DNA of 64,000 nt from Testudinibacter crocodili. Its GTDB lineage: Bacteria > Pseudomonadota > Gammaproteobacteria > Enterobacterales > Pasteurellaceae. Of this stretch, positions 27,892-37,866 are shown piece by piece. The DNA is taken from assembly GCA_006228005.1 (NCBI GenBank), contig VDHG01000037.1, positions 34,840 to 98,839 of the forward strand, in the 5' to 3' direction. The first letter of the stretch is position 1. Each line of letters opens with the position of its first letter. The position numbers and the translations under genes are program-made. Below the pieces are notes generated by a model. The model saw only the letters and a list, made by a program, of their open reading frames with translations, was not told where the DNA came from and did not search any database.

Positions 27892-29982
27892 ATGTTATCA
27901 CTGGCAATCGATGAAAGCAGCTACACCTCGAAGGAGCTGAGCTGGTTGGCGTTTAACGAGCGAGTGCTGCAAGAGGCCTATGATGAAAGCAATCCGTTGT
28001 TGGAGCGGATTCGCTTTCTGGGCATTTTTGCCTCTAATCTGGACGAATTCTATCAAGTGCGGTTCGCCAATCTCAAACACAAATTGCTGATTATTCGTGG
28101 GCAGGAATCGCAGCCCGCCAAACAGATTCGCAGCCAATTGGAGGTGATTCAGCAGCGCACCGAAACCCTAAACAAGCAGTTTAATGAAATTTACAGTCGG
28201 CTAATGTTACGCCTGGCGAAACATAAAATCTTTTTGATTAACGAAACCCAGCTCTCCCCCTATCATCAAAACTGGCTGAAAACCTATTTTAAACAGGAGA
28301 TAAAACCCTATATTTTCCCGATTATTCTGAATGAAGACATCGATTTATTAACTTCGCTCAGCGCACATAACTCCAACCTAATCATTGAGTTAAAGAAAAA
28401 TAAGAAAATTCAGACACTGGCCATTTTGCCGATTCCCTCCGATCCGATTCCACGCTTTATTGTGTTGCCGAAAGAGCGGTATAAGCGCCATCAAGGGATT
28501 GTATTATTGGATAACGTGCTGCGTTTCTGCCTGGAAGATATTTTTGATACTGAAATTTTTAATTACGACGAAATCAGTGCCTATTCAATCAAAATGACCC
28601 GTGATGCGGAATATGATTTGATCACTGAAGTGGAATACAGCCTGCTGGAATTGATGTCCTCCAGTCTGAAACAGCGAGTGACTGCACAGCCGGTACGTTT
28701 TCTATATGAAAAATCCATGCCGAAAGCCTTGCTAAAAATGCTAAAAAGGCGATTAAATATCAGTAAGTTAGATTCGGTTGAAGCCGGTGGACGCTATTTA
28801 AGTTTTAAACACCTGCTACAATTTCCGGATTTAGGTAATAAAGAGCTGGTGAATGCGCCGCTGTCGGTGATTGTGCATCCGCAATTAAAGCATGCACGCA
28901 CGATTTTGGAAGCCATCAGTAAAAAAGATATTTTGCTATACTATCCATATCACAGTTTTAACACCATTTGTGAGCTGTTGCGTCAAGCTTCATTTGATCC
29001 GAAAGTTAGCGCGATTAAGATTAATCTGTATCGAGTAGCGAAAAAATCGCGTGTGATTGAAGCCTTGATGAACGCTGCCAACAATGGTAAACAAGTGACG
29101 GTGATTATCGAGTTGCAGGCACGGTTTGATGAAGAAGCCAACATCAACTGGGCGAAACGTTTGACCGACAGCAATATCAAAGTGGTGTTCTCCTCACCGG
29201 GTTTTAAAATCCATTCCAAACTGTTTCTCATCACCCGACGTGAAAACGAACAACTGGTTGATTACGCCCACATCGGCACCGGTAACTTCCACGAAAGTAC
29301 CGCGCGGATTTATACCGACTTTGCTCTGCTGACCAAAAACAGTAAGATCAGCGAAGAGGTAAAACGAGTCTTCCGTTTTATCGAAATGCCATTCAGCCCA
29401 ACCAAATTCAGCCATTTACTAGTCTCCCCAATCAACGTCAGAAATCGCCTGTCTGCATTGATCAATCGTGAAATCAAACATGCTCAAGCCGGAAAAAAGA
29501 GCGGTATTATTTTAAAAATCAATAATTTGGTTGATCAAGAGATTGTGGATTTATTATATACCGCCAGCCAAGCCGGGGTGAAAATTCGCATGATTTTACG
29601 CGGTATGTGCTCGTTGCGTGCTGGGGTCAATGGACTGAGCGAAAATATCCAGATCATCAGCATCATCGACCGTTTTTTAGAACATCCTCGAGTCTATTAT
29701 TTTGAAAACGACGGCGATCCAGACGTGTATATCTCCTCCGCCGACTGGATGACTCGAAATTTAGATCGCCGCATTGAAGTCGGTGCGCCGTTGCTGGACG
29801 CCGATGCCAAACAGTGTGTGATCGATATTTTAAATCTTCAGTTATCAGATAATACAAAAGCGCGTATTATTGATGCGGAAGAGAAAAATAAATATGTTCG
29901 TAACAATCAACCGCCTTGCCGTTCGCAATTGGCTATCCATAATTATTTACTGAACCAATCTAACGAAAAAATCAAAGAGTAA
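27892..29982 (+). CDS. ppk: Polyphosphate kinase 1
   Basis: The product has 696 residues (E. coli 688). The N-terminal domain starts YTSKELSWLAFNERVLQEA, and two phospholipase-D-like catalytic domains contain FKIHSKLFLI with the autophosphorylated histidine (His441, equivalent to E. coli His435) and HIGTGNFHESTARIYTDF. The C-terminal HPRVYYFEN and DWMTRNLDRRIEV segments are conserved. It makes polyphosphate from ATP reversibly, at the membrane or nucleoid. The ribosome site is AAAAGGAG. It is followed 5 bases later by ppx, as in enterobacteria. Confidence 0.96.
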   Translation: MLSLAIDESSYTSKELSWLAFNERVLQEAYDESNPLLERIRFLGIFASNLDEFYQVRFANLKHKLLIIRGQESQPAKQIRSQLEVIQQRTETLNKQFNEIYSRLMLRLAKHKIFLINETQLSPYHQNWLKTYFKQEIKPYIFPIILNEDIDLLTSLSAHNSNLIIELKKNKKIQTLAILPIPSDPIPRFIVLPKERYKRHQGIVLLDNVLRFCLEDIFDTEIFNYDEISAYSIKMTRDAEYDLITEVEYSLLELMSSSLKQRVTAQPVRFLYEKSMPKALLKMLKRRLNISKLDSVEAGGRYLSFKHLLQFPDLGNKELVNAPLSVIVHPQLKHARTILEAISKKDILLYYPYHSFNTICELLRQASFDPKVSAIKINLYRVAKKSRVIEALMNAANNGKQVTVIIELQARFDEEANINWAKRLTDSNIKVVFSSPGFKIHSKLFLITRRENEQLVDYAHIGTGNFHESTARIYTDFALLTKNSKISEEVKRVFRFIEMPFSPTKFSHLLVSPINVRNRLSALINREIKHAQAGKKSGIILKINNLVDQEIVDLLYTASQAGVKIRMILRGMCSLRAGVNGLSENIQIISIIDRFLEHPRVYYFENDGDPDVYISSADWMTRNLDRRIEVGAPLLDADAKQCVIDILNLQLSDNTKARIIDAEEKNKYVRNNQPPCRSQLAIHNYLLNQSNEKIKE

Positions 29983-29987
29983 GCCCT

Positions 29988-31511
29988 ATGAACCAACAAA
30001 CCACCACCGAATCGAATGCAAAAGAGTTTGCCGCCATTGATTTAGGCTCCAACAGTTTTCACATGATTATTGTGCGTATCGTCAATGGATCGATTCAAGT
30101 TTTATCCCGCTTAAAACAACGGGTACAACTGGCGCAAGGACTGGATGACAAGCAGCAACTCAGCCGTGAAGCGATTGAACGTGGCGTGGCTTGTCTTGCC
30201 CTATTTGCCGAAAGGTTGCAAGGCTTTCCGACGGAAAATGTCAGAGCAGTCGGTACATACACGCTGCGTCGTGCCGTCAACAACGAGGAGTTTTTGACAG
30301 CAGCAGCACAAGTCTTTCCGTTCCCGATTCGGATTATCTCCGGCACCGAAGAAGCTAAATTGATCTATTCCGGTGTGTCACACACCCAACCGGAGAACGG
30401 ACGTAAACTGGTGGTGGATATCGGCGGTGGCTCGACTGAAATGATTATCGGCGAGGGCTTTAATCCGCTGATCGCCGAAAGCCGCCACATGGGCTGTGTC
30501 AGTTTTGGCAAAACCTATTTTGGCGACGGTAAAATCAGCAATAAAAACTTCAACCAAGCCAAACAGGCTGCACTGTCCAAAATTGAAGATCTGTCTTGGG
30601 AATATCGCCATTTGGGCTGGCAATCCGTGCTGGGTTCTTCCGGCACCATCAAAACCGTCAGTCAGATTATTGCAGAAAACTTCAATAACGACGGGGTTAT
30701 CACCGCTGAAAATCTGCAACAACTTATCGAACGGGTACTCAAATTCGACAGTTTCGATAAACTAAAAATTGCCGGTCTAACCGACGATCGCATCAGCGTA
30801 TTTGTGCCCGGCTTAGCAATCCTAAGTGCAGTATTCGAAAACTACCGCATCGAACAAATGCGCTATTCCGATGGTGCGTTGCGCGAAGGCGTGATGTATG
30901 GACTGGAAAGCAGCTTTCAGGTGGACGATATTCGCGAGCGTACCGTCAACAGCCTAATGGAGCATTTCAACGTTGATCAAGATCAAGCACTGCGAGTTGC
31001 TGACACTGCCGTGCTGCTTGGACAAAAATACGCACGCTGGCGCAATCCGGATCTGGTTGCCGATATGCAAAATATCTTACTCTCCGCCGCCTTACTGCAC
31101 GAAGTCGGCATTGCCATCAACCACAGCGGTGTACAAAAACATTCAGCCTACATTTTGCAAAACAGCGAACTGCCCGGTTTCGACCGTAGCCAACAACGCC
31201 TGCTGGCGACGCTCACCCGGTTTCAGATCAAATCCTTTAAACTGAGTGACCTGACGCCACAAGACAACCGTTATGAAGTTCAGGACATATTAGCTTTGAT
31301 CATCTTGCTGCGGCTTGCCCTGATCATCAACCGCTCCCGCCGCGCCACCGAACTCACCGATAAATTCACGCTAGATGTCAGCAGTGATTTAACACATTGG
31401 GAATTAGAGTTCGAGAATGGCTACTTAGACCGCAACCCCCTGACCCAAAGCGAACTCAGCGACGAAAAAACATTCCTGAGCAGTTTGAATACCCAGTTGG
31501 CGTTTAAGTGA
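29988..31511 (+). CDS. ppx: Exopolyphosphatase
   Basis: The product has 507 residues (E. coli 513). The acetate/sugar-kinase-type ATPase fold has AAIDLGSNSFHMIIVRI (phosphate 1 motif, about residues 15-31), VVDIGGGSTEMIIG (phosphate 2), and a C-terminal HD-like helical domain with LLSAALLHEVGIAINH. It removes terminal phosphates from long-chain polyphosphate or degrades pppGpp. Cotranscribed with ppk and followed by a terminator. Confidence 0.95.
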   Translation: MNQQTTTESNAKEFAAIDLGSNSFHMIIVRIVNGSIQVLSRLKQRVQLAQGLDDKQQLSREAIERGVACLALFAERLQGFPTENVRAVGTYTLRRAVNNEEFLTAAAQVFPFPIRIISGTEEAKLIYSGVSHTQPENGRKLVVDIGGGSTEMIIGEGFNPLIAESRHMGCVSFGKTYFGDGKISNKNFNQAKQAALSKIEDLSWEYRHLGWQSVLGSSGTIKTVSQIIAENFNNDGVITAENLQQLIERVLKFDSFDKLKIAGLTDDRISVFVPGLAILSAVFENYRIEQMRYSDGALREGVMYGLESSFQVDDIRERTVNSLMEHFNVDQDQALRVADTAVLLGQKYARWRNPDLVADMQNILLSAALLHEVGIAINHSGVQKHSAYILQNSELPGFDRSQQRLLATLTRFQIKSFKLSDLTPQDNRYEVQDILALIILLRLALIINRSRRATELTDKFTLDVSSDLTHWELEFENGYLDRNPLTQSELSDEKTFLSSLNTQLAFK

Positions 31512-31521
31512 TTCGGTATAG

Positions 31522-31550
31522 GGCGGATAATCTCCGCCTTATTCTATTTA
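31522..31550 (+). terminator. Terminator of ppk-ppx
   Basis: GGCGGA and TCCGCC (31522-31538) form a 6-bp stem with a 5-base loop, followed by TTATTCTATTT, 10 bases after the ppx stop codon. It sits between convergent ppx and uxaC. Confidence 0.7.
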
Positions 31551-32947
31551 AAATAGTTTTTCGCATTATGGAAACAGATATTGCTGACCATATTGCCCAG
31601 CAGATCCAAATCATTCGGCGCTTCGCCTTTTTCGACCCATTGTCCTAACATTTCGCACAGAATGCGGCGGAAATATTCATGTCGGGTGTAGGATAAAAAG
31701 CTGCGCGAATCAGTCAACATACCGACAAATTGGCTCAGTAAGCCTAATTGCGAGAGCTGTTGCAGCTGGCGCTCCATGCCGTCTTTTTGATCGTTAAACC
31801 ACCAACCGGAACCGAACTGAATTTTGCCGCCGACACCACCGCCTTGGAAATTGCCGATCATGCTGGCGATCATCTCGTTATCACGCGGATTGAGGCAGTA
31901 AATAATGGTTTTCGGCAAGTTGTCCGTTTGATCCATGCTGTCGAGCAAGCGTGACAACGGTTCGGCAAAAGTGCGGTCGGCAATCGAATCAAAACCAGCA
32001 TCAGCCCCCAACAGCTTAAACATCCGGCTGTTATTGTTGCGCAGTGCGCCGATATGCAGCTGCATCACCCATTGACGTTGCTGATATTGCTGCCCCAGCC
32101 AGACTAAAACTGCCGTGCTGAATTGCGCAATTTGCAATTCACTTAGTGGCTGATTATTTCTGCGCAACTGTAAAATCCGATCCAGCTCTTTTTCTGCCGG
32201 AATCGACGCAAAGCGCAAAATTTCAATGCCATGATCAGCGGATTTACAGCCGTGCCGATCAAAGTGATCCAGACGGCTCAACAGCGCCTGTTGCAGATCG
32301 GCAAAGGTCACGATGTCAATATCGCTGACTGCGCCCAGTTCGGCTAAATAGTCGTTAAAGTGCGGTAGCTCGATTTTAAACGCTTTATCTGGACGGAAAC
32401 TCGGCACGACGTCGATATCGAACGTCGAATCAGCGGCAATAGCTTGATGATATTGTAGGCTATCAATCGGATCGTCGGTGGTGCCGACCAGTTTGACATT
32501 CATCTGTTGCATAATGCCACGGGCGGTAAAACGGCTGTCTTGCAACATTTCATTACATTGCTGCCAAATTCGCTCGGCATTTTGCGGATTGAACAGTGTG
32601 TTTTCAATGCCGAACGGACGGCGCAGCTCCAAATGCGTCCAATGATAAATCGGATTACCGATACACAACGGCACGGTGTTTGCCCACGCCAGATATTTTT
32701 CATAATTGGATGCGTCACCGGTAATTAAGCGTTCTTCTACGCCGGCAGTGCGCAAGGCGCGCCATTTATAGTGATCGCCCGCCAGCCAAATTTCGCTTAA
32801 ATCCTGAAACTGCCGATTTTCGGCAATCTCTTGCGGATTTAAATGGCAGTGGTAATCAAAAATCGGTTGTTGCGCGGCGTAATCATGATATAAACGGCGA
32901 GCGGTTTCATTCGAGAGCAAAAAGTCTTCGCACATAAAGGGGGTCAT
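31544..32947 (-). CDS. uxaC: Glucuronate/uronate isomerase, first copy
   Basis: The product has 467 residues (E. coli UxaC 470). It shares [15 protein letters not shown] with the metal-ligand histidines, [41 protein letters not shown] and the C-terminal [17 protein letters not shown] and [18 protein letters not shown]. It isomerises glucuronate to fructuronate and galacturonate to tagaturonate. It differs throughout from the second copy at 44072-45484 and lacks its terminal AIELN. It carries two uptake signals, unlike the AT-rich genes upstream (GPH symporter, 64 bases away), and looks like a native gene at the end of a five-gene minus-strand operon. Confidence 0.95.
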   Translation of the reverse strand: MTPFMCEDFLLSNETARRLYHDYAAQQPIFDYHCHLNPQEIAENRQFQDLSEIWLAGDHYKWRALRTAGVEERLITGDASNYEKYLAWANTVPLCIGNPIYHWTHLELRRPFGIENTLFNPQNAERIWQQCNEMLQDSRFTARGIMQQMNVKLVGTTDDPIDSLQYHQAIAADSTFDIDVVPSFRPDKAFKIELPHFNDYLAELGAVSDIDIVTFADLQQALLSRLDHFDRHGCKSADHGIEILRFASIPAEKELDRILQLRRNNQPLSELQIAQFSTAVLVWLGQQYQQRQWVMQLHIGALRNNNSRMFKLLGADAGFDSIADRTFAEPLSRLLDSMDQTDNLPKTIIYCLNPRDNEMIASMIGNFQGGGVGGKIQFGSGWWFNDQKDGMERQLQQLSQLGLLSQFVGMLTDSRSFLSYTRHEYFRRILCEMLGQWVEKGEAPNDLDLLGNMVSNICFHNAKNYFK

Positions 32948-32969
32948 GATAAATACCTTATATAAATAT

Positions 32970-32997
32970 AATAGCCTTTATCTAATGATAGAGGCTA
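32970..32997. other. Hairpin between the GPH symporter gene and uxaC
   Basis: AATAGCCTTTATC and GATAGAGGCTATT form a long stem with one mismatch. A T-run follows only on the plus strand; for the minus-strand operon it is more likely an intercistronic element that reduces or processes the uxaC message. It lies at the boundary between AT-rich and normal DNA. Confidence 0.45.
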
Positions 32998-33011
32998 TTT
33001 TTAAAAAATTA

Positions 33012-34406
33012 TTAATTTTTACGACGAGATTCTAATTCTTTAACATTTTCAGCTATTACTAATTTTGAAAGAGGATACCAAAATTGAAGAATTAAAAATA
33101 ATAGAAAACAAGATATAGCTGGCACTAATGTTGCTACACTGTAAATATTACTTAATGTTTCCTCAGATTGCTGTTGTAAACCTGCAGTATATCCTACAGC
33201 ACTCAATGCAAATCCACCAAGTCCACCAGCTAATGCTTGTCCAATCTTTCTTGCAAATGAATAAACGGCATAAATAGTCCCATCTTCCCGAGTATTTTCT
33301 TTAACTTCTTGGTTATCAATAATATCTGTAATAAATGCCCAGATAACTAACATAAAGAAGTTAAATCCTATCAGACCGAAGAAAGCAAAAATAATATAAA
33401 CCCAGACATTTTCAATCTGCATAAAATACATTATAGAATATATAATTGATGTTAATAAAGCACAAACTGCTGAGGCTTCTTTCTTACCATATTTTTTAAT
33501 TATAATTTGAATAAATGGTGCCAACAAGAATGTTCCTATTACACCAAGTATCCCACCAATAGATAGGCCTAATTTACTATTGAAATAATCAATATATAGA
33601 TATGGATTCATTGTCCCTATAAGTAAATTAGCTAATAGTAAAATAATAGCCGCAATAATAAGTATCATTAGTGCTTTATTACAGGATAAACTACTAAAAA
33701 TATCTTTAATATCACTTAAACAATTCTCACGTTTATGTTCTTTAGTTGGAATTTGGATTCTCTCTATAGTATATTTATAACAAATTCTATATAAAACAAA
33801 AGCAACAATCACAAATACTCCAGCAACGATGGTAAATCTTTCAGGAATAATAATTTGCTTTCCATCTATATTCTGATAGACAACCAATGGTACAAAGAAG
33901 GATATAAACATAACTGCTATATTTGCACCCACACTTCTGAATACGGATAAAGAAGCGCGCTCTTCAGGTTTATGACTAATTACCGCAGCCATAGAACCAT
34001 ATGGAATATTGATAGCTGTATAGAAAAAGCTACCCCAAATAATATAAGTTACCGTAATATAAACTAGTTTAAATTCATAAGGAAAATCTTTAACCACATG
34101 TAAAAATAATAAAAAACCTGAAATACAAACAAATGGTGCTATACGTCTAATCCAGCATCTAAACCTACCATCTTTTGCTGGTGTCATAGTATCAATTAAC
34201 TTGCCCATTCCTATATCTGTAAACGCATCAATAAATCGAGAACAGAGGAATAATATACCAACAATATAACCAGGAATCTCTAATACATTAGTATAAAAGA
34301 GCATGAGAAAAAAAGCACTCATAATAAATGTTAAATCATTTGCTATATCGCCACACATATATGCTATTTTATCTTTAAAACCAAAAGGTCTTTGTTCAGT
34401 GTTCAT
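33012..34406 (-). CDS. GPH-family sugar:cation symporter
   Basis: The product has 464 residues with about 12 membrane helices. The family signature is visible at the N-terminus (KIAYMCGDIANDLTF, then RFIDAFTDIGMGKLIDT), the region that distinguishes glycoside-pentoside-hexuronide symporters (MelB, XynT, GusB) from other MFS proteins. The natural substrate is probably a glycoside or hexuronide, given the GH3 enzyme next door and uxaC downstream. The ribosome site is AAAAAGGAG. DNA is strikingly AT-rich, with many AAT/TTA codons and no uptake signal, unlike the window average. Confidence 0.82.
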   Translation of the reverse strand: MNTEQRPFGFKDKIAYMCGDIANDLTFIMSAFFLMLFYTNVLEIPGYIVGILFLCSRFIDAFTDIGMGKLIDTMTPAKDGRFRCWIRRIAPFVCISGFLLFLHVVKDFPYEFKLVYITVTYIIWGSFFYTAINIPYGSMAAVISHKPEERASLSVFRSVGANIAVMFISFFVPLVVYQNIDGKQIIIPERFTIVAGVFVIVAFVLYRICYKYTIERIQIPTKEHKRENCLSDIKDIFSSLSCNKALMILIIAAIILLLANLLIGTMNPYLYIDYFNSKLGLSIGGILGVIGTFLLAPFIQIIIKKYGKKEASAVCALLTSIIYSIMYFMQIENVWVYIIFAFFGLIGFNFFMLVIWAFITDIIDNQEVKENTREDGTIYAVYSFARKIGQALAGGLGGFALSAVGYTAGLQQQSEETLSNIYSVATLVPAISCFLLFLILQFWYPLSKLVIAENVKELESRRKN

Positions 34407-34420
34407 AATCTCACTCCTTT

Positions 34421-36184
34421 TTAAATATAGGTATCACCAAAACCACAGTACGCATCTATAGGACTAACTCCCTTAAACTCAGACTCGCCCATTAACTTTT
34501 CAACTAGTAGTTTCAATGTAATTTCTTTGCCATCGTAAGTATTAATATATGTTTTAACCTGTGGCACATCAGCTAGATGGAAAGGACATTGAACAGACAC
34601 AAAAATACATGGTAATTCATGAACATAAAAAGGAATATCTGGTGTGCCTTTAGTTGCCTGCCATATAATGCGTTGCCCAGTACTAGAGTTAACATTAGCA
34701 ACATTAATGACTAAATCATATCTACTTATAAGCTCATAAATTGGACGCTTAGCCGCATATTCATTACGTATAATTTCAACTTGTTCATCATCAGGTAAAC
34801 TTAGAATTTCATCCATAGGTGATTTATATAGTTCAACTTCAAATCCCTTTTCTAAAAGTAATGACTTTAAAATATTAATTGGTTTTGGACCTGAGCCGGC
34901 TATTATTTTACCAAACCCACCTTCGACTCCCTTAATATCGACTAACAGTATTCTTTTGTATTTTTCAGGTAATATTGGAAAAATATCTTGCTTATTTTTA
35001 ACCAAGGTTATTGCTTTATCTGCAACTTCCTTAAATAAAGCTTTATTTTCAGGCAATCCTATTTGCGATAATGCATGCTCTCTTTGTGGTAAAATTTCTT
35101 TTTTTTCTTTCTTATGTAAACCTAATTTTGCTTTTAATCCCAAAATACGCATTAAGGCGGCCTCTAAACGTTCATCTGTAATGATACCGTTTTTATATCC
35201 GTCCATCATGTATTGGAAATCTTCATCAGGATCATTGAAGAAAAGGAAAAGATCACAGCCAGCAGCAATTGATACTGGAAGAACTTCACTACGTTTCATT
35301 GAGGATGTCATAGCAACCATATGGCTTGCGTCGGTAACAACAACACCGTTGAAATTCATTTTTTCACGTAATAATTGAGTAATAATTGGTTTAGAAAGTG
35401 TAGCAGGAAGACAATCTTCATCTTGTAATTCTGGAGAAAAATATTTTTCATATGCAGGTAAATGGATATGCCCGGCCATAATAGAAGGAATGCCAGCATC
35501 AATTAATCCTTGATAAACTTTACCGAAAGTATTATCCCATTTTTCACATGAGAAACTATTAATACTGAAAGAAAGGTGTTGATCTCGTTCATCTACACCA
35601 TCACCAGGAAAATGTTTCGCAGCCGGCATGATCCCACTTTCTTGAATCCCTTTCATGTAAGCTAGACCCATTTCTAATACTTGATCAGGATTTTGACTAA
35701 AACTTCTATTTGAAATAATTGGGTTTCGCCAGTTATAATTAATATCAACAATAGGCGCAAAGCTCCAGTTACAACCAATGGAGGAAGCTTCAACACCTGA
35801 TACTCGCCCCATTTCATATGCCCATTTTGAATCATTTGTTGCGGCAACTTTAACATGAAGACCTATTTCAGTTCCGTCGGTGCAAGCACCATTGCCACCA
35901 GCCTCTGTATTAGCAGCTATTAATAAAGGGATCTTACTCTTCTCTTGTAAAATTCTATTTTGTTCATAAACCTCTGCAGCAGTTCCAGGATTATAACGGA
36001 CAGCACCAATATGGTATTTATTAACCATTTCAGTAAGATATCCCTCATCTCGGCTTGAACCCATATTAACGAAAAGTTGGCCTATTTTTTCTTCAATACT
36101 CATATCTTCGATGGTATTGATGACCCAATTAATATCTTGCTCGGATAGAAAAAAAGGAGCTTTAGTTAAATTTACTTTTGTCAT
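34421..36184 (-). CDS. Cytoplasmic glycoside hydrolase family 3, NagZ-type, two-domain
   Basis: The product has 587 residues with no signal peptide. The TIM-barrel domain (about 15-360) has AAKHFPGDG (188-196) followed by the D201-x-H203 pair that acts as acid/base in the NagZ branch of GH3, and the nucleophile Asp285 in GVVVTDASHM. A second alpha/beta domain (about 380-587) makes it longer than the 340-residue Gram-negative NagZ. The NagZ branch contains beta-N-acetylhexosaminidases, beta-glucosidases and some phosphorylases (such as Cellulomonas fimi Nag3), so the exact bond is open. It is 14 bases from the symporter gene and in the uronate operon; cleavage of an imported uronate-containing glycoside is inferred. 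Confidence 0.82.
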   Translation of the reverse strand: MTKVNLTKAPFFLSEQDINWVINTIEDMSIEEKIGQLFVNMGSSRDEGYLTEMVNKYHIGAVRYNPGTAAEVYEQNRILQEKSKIPLLIAANTEAGGNGACTDGTEIGLHVKVAATNDSKWAYEMGRVSGVEASSIGCNWSFAPIVDINYNWRNPIISNRSFSQNPDQVLEMGLAYMKGIQESGIMPAAKHFPGDGVDERDQHLSFSINSFSCEKWDNTFGKVYQGLIDAGIPSIMAGHIHLPAYEKYFSPELQDEDCLPATLSKPIITQLLREKMNFNGVVVTDASHMVAMTSSMKRSEVLPVSIAAGCDLFLFFNDPDEDFQYMMDGYKNGIITDERLEAALMRILGLKAKLGLHKKEKKEILPQREHALSQIGLPENKALFKEVADKAITLVKNKQDIFPILPEKYKRILLVDIKGVEGGFGKIIAGSGPKPINILKSLLLEKGFEVELYKSPMDEILSLPDDEQVEIIRNEYAAKRPIYELISRYDLVINVANVNSSTGQRIIWQATKGTPDIPFYVHELPCIFVSVQCPFHLADVPQVKTYINTYDGKEITLKLLVEKLMGESEFKGVSPIDAYCGFGDTYI

Positions 36185-36196
36185 TTGATTTATCCT

Positions 36197-37015
36197 CTAA
36201 TCACGCAATGAATGGTTAAATGCTGAAATGAGTTTGTATTGATAATCTACTCCAAATTCACAAGCAATTAACTTCGGTAATGTTTCTGTGACAAGCTGCG
36301 CCCAAGATTCAGCTTCTTGATCTCTGATTATCGGAAAAAAGTGAACATTGGAATCTTGTGCAGCCTGTAAATCCCCAGGTGAATCACCAACCATTAGAAT
36401 ATTGTGGGGTAGATAGCCGTATTTTTTTATCTCATTGAGGCAAAATAATTTTGTCCCTTGATCCTGACCAAAAACAATATCGACATGGGGAAGTAATTGA
36501 TGGCGTTGCCACTCGTCATAGATTGCTGAATTATTGGCTGAGCTGACGACTGCTATATTTGCAAACTTATGTAACTTACAAAGTGAATCTTTCACTCCAT
36601 CAAAAGGAGTATCCTGTCCTGATAACGCTTTTATTTCACTATTGACTTCATTTGACCACTTTAATGCTAATATTAAGTCAGATGATGGATTTTTATTAAT
36701 TTCAGCCTCTAAAGAAATATTAGATAGTTCTTGAGTAGTGTTAACCCACTCTTTTAATCTTTGGAAATCATTTTTATAACCATATTCTTCTAACGATAAG
36801 ATTAAACCTTTAAATCGATTGATACCTCGAGTTTGAGAGTAAAGGTTAATTCTGTTCCAGATGATTAAAAATCGCTCCCGATCGGTCAAATCAAATACAT
36901 TAACCAAAATAGGGCCAAAACATTTTTCATGTTTTAGATCCATTGTATCCATCGCACAACCATCAGAATCAACACAAATAATGATATCGTGTGTTTTACT
37001 AAATTTTGTAAGCAT
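36197..37015 (-). CDS. HAD-superfamily hydrolase (phosphatase-like)
   Basis: The product has 272 residues. Motif I is IICVDSDGCAMDTM (Asp16, Asp18); a large helical cap follows (about 25-150); motif II is in IAVVSSANN near residue 176, and motifs III/IV are in KYGYLPHNILMVGDSPGDLQAA (about 213-234). A soluble phosphatase acting on a small phosphorylated sugar is the family expectation; the substrate is unknown. It lies between the GH3 gene (12 bases) and the SDR gene (5 bases) and shares their AT-rich composition, so it belongs to the same acquired cassette. Confidence 0.75.
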   Translation of the reverse strand: MLTKFSKTHDIIICVDSDGCAMDTMDLKHEKCFGPILVNVFDLTDRERFLIIWNRINLYSQTRGINRFKGLILSLEEYGYKNDFQRLKEWVNTTQELSNISLEAEINKNPSSDLILALKWSNEVNSEIKALSGQDTPFDGVKDSLCKLHKFANIAVVSSANNSAIYDEWQRHQLLPHVDIVFGQDQGTKLFCLNEIKKYGYLPHNILMVGDSPGDLQAAQDSNVHFFPIIRDQEAESWAQLVTETLPKLIACEFGVDYQYKLISAFNHSLRD

Positions 37016-37020
37016 ACGCC

Positions 37021-37866
37021 TTATACCCCGCTATAAGATGAAAACCCACCATCAATCGGTAAAACCACACCATTTACGAAAGATGAATAATTTTCGTCAA
37101 TTAAAAACAGAATACCTCCCAATAATTCTTGTGATTGGCCAAAACGTCCCATTGGAGTATTTGTTAAAATTTTATTCGCTCTTGCTGTCGGTGTACCATC
37201 AGAGTTAAAAAGCAATCCTCTATTTTGGTTACTGACGAGAAATCCTGGGGCTATCGCATTACAACGAATTCCAACTTTTGAAAAATAAACCGCTAACCAC
37301 TGAGTAAAATTACTAACCGCAGCTTTAGCACCAGAATACGCCGGTATTTTTGTAAGTGGGGTAAAAGCATTCATACTAGAAATATTAATAATACAAGCAC
37401 CTTTTTTGTGTAACATATCTTTTGCAAAGACTTGGGTCGGTAGTAATGTTCCTAAATAATTAAGATTAAAAACAAACTCTATTCCACTTTTATCTAGCTC
37501 AAAGAATGTCTTAGTTGTATCTGGTAAATTATCTTCATGAAATTCATTTTCAGTAGTGGCTTTTGGACTATTACCACCAGCACCGTTAATTAGAACATCA
37601 CATGTCCCCCAATCTTTAAAAATGTCATCACGTGCTTGCTTGATACTATCTAAATTCAATACGTTTGTTTGATAAGCTTTTGATATTCCACCGTTATTAT
37701 TAATTTGCTGTGCAAATTGATTTGCAACCTCAAAGTTAATATCCAATAAGGCAATTTTTGCTTGGGTTTTTGCTAATTCTTGTGCGATAAAGCCACATAA
37801 AATCCCCCCAGCACCCGTGATAACTATAATTTTATTTTTTAAATTATGATTTAATGCAATGCTCAT
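37021..37866 (-). CDS. SDR-type fructuronate reductase (D-mannonate oxidoreductase-like)
   Basis: The product has 281 residues. The Rossmann motif TGAGGILCG is at 17-25, the NGAGGNSPKATT loop at 94-105, the insert FFELDKSGIEFVFNLNYLGTLLPTQVFA at 121-148 (characteristic of this uronate-linked SDR group, including B. subtilis UxuB/YjmF and H. influenzae HI0048), and the catalytic Ser, Tyr177 and Lys181. It would reduce fructuronate to mannonate, supplying UxuA. A strong ribosome site, AAGGAGG, precedes the ATG. First gene of the minus-strand operon, divergent from uxuR, with operator-like palindromes between. Confidence 0.82.
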   Translation of the reverse strand: MSIALNHNLKNKIIVITGAGGILCGFIAQELAKTQAKIALLDINFEVANQFAQQINNNGGISKAYQTNVLNLDSIKQARDDIFKDWGTCDVLINGAGGNSPKATTENEFHEDNLPDTTKTFFELDKSGIEFVFNLNYLGTLLPTQVFAKDMLHKKGACIINISSMNAFTPLTKIPAYSGAKAAVSNFTQWLAVYFSKVGIRCNAIAPGFLVSNQNRGLLFNSDGTPTARANKILTNTPMGRFGQSQELLGGILFLIDENYSSFVNGVVLPIDGGFSSYSGV

